From NCBI GenBank assembly GCA_903888395.1, contig CAISTO010000438.1:1-7404 (forward strand): a stretch of 7,404 bases of DNA, in the 5' to 3' direction. Each line of letters opens with the position of its first letter. Positions within the stretch are counted from its first letter, which is position 1. Position numbers and translations under genes: made by a program. A model generated the notes under the pieces. The model did no database searches. It saw nothing but the letters and a program-made list of their open reading frames with translations, and was not told the origin of the DNA. Below are positions 7,187 through 7,404 of this stretch, one piece after another. Source of the stretch: an uncultured Bacteroidota bacterium. Lineage in GTDB: Bacteria; Bacteroidota; Bacteroidia; UKL13-3.

Positions 7187-7404
7187 CCTTAAAATGTAAA
7201 TTGATTGGTTTTAACAAAAACGCTATGATTTAATAAATTTACAAATCAAGCTATACTGAATATAATTTATAATGTGCTTATTTTTAACATTTCAAATTTA
7301 TTTTAATAATTACAAACAAATATATCCCATATTCATTTATTTTTGAAATTGTAATTATTTTAATTAAAAGACAAATATCCTAATTTTAAAAGGATATTAT
7401 ATGT
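7187..7404. other. AT-rich non-coding edge region with a possible gene start at its right end
   Basis: No complete gene is visible in these 218 bases. On the plus strand, TATTTTTG at 7338-7345 matches TAnnTTTG, and AAAAGGA (7388-7394) stands 6 bases before an ATG at 7401-7403, so a divergent plus-strand gene may begin at the window edge. On the minus strand, TATATTTG (7317-7324) and TAAATTTG (7293-7300) also match the -7 consensus. Such matches are common by chance in this composition, and only one codon of the proposed gene is present, so this is a pointer rather than a gene call. Confidence 0.25.

Noticed and set aside
1..7404. A novel multi-gene defence or mobile system
   Set aside because: Every sizeable gene belongs to a known housekeeping or metabolic family. 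There is no transposase, integrase, nuclease, toxin-antitoxin pair or abrupt composition change.

Overview
The window is AT-rich chromosomal DNA (roughly 30% GC by eye), almost certainly from a member of the Bacteroidota. Four signs agree. One is a very large TamB/DUF490 protein of the Bacteroidota type next to tsaD. Another is a ribosomal protein THX gene. The promoters show the Bacteroidota pattern TTTG-N18-TAnnTTTG. The main genes lack clear Shine-Dalgarno sequences. The genus cannot be fixed from what is visible.

Layout from left to right. tsaD is on the minus strand (stop at 38-40, preferred ATG at 1039). A 72-base divergent spacer follows, carrying a perfect -7 box for tamB. tamB is on the plus strand (1112-5488, TTG start, 1458 aa). 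A 79-base convergent spacer follows, mostly filled by a degenerate 8-bp tandem repeat of TTGATTTG. Next, on the minus strand, is an M20-family amidohydrolase (5568-6767, 399 aa). Upstream of it, on the same strand, lie a strong intrinsic terminator (6861-6898), a tRNA-Leu(GAG) gene (6902-6985) and a 43-aa ribosomal protein THX gene (6992-7123). THX and the tRNA form one short transcription unit driven by a canonical promoter at 7157-7186 and closed by the terminator, so the M20 gene is a separate unit. The last 218 bases (7187-7404) hold no complete gene. A plus-strand gene may begin at the extreme right edge (ATG at 7401, AAAAGGA just upstream).

Functionally this is a housekeeping neighbourhood: tRNA modification (t6A synthesis), outer-envelope biogenesis (TamB), amino-acid or acyl-amide hydrolysis (M20), a leucine tRNA and a small-subunit ribosomal protein. 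I see no phage, transposon, CRISPR, toxin-antitoxin or defence signature, and no evidence for a new multi-gene system. The points most worth a second look are small-scale: the C-free octamer repeat, which on the opposite strand looks like a Rho-loading site behind the M20 gene; the THX mRNA joined to a tRNA six bases past its stop; and the nearly leaderless TTG start of tamB.
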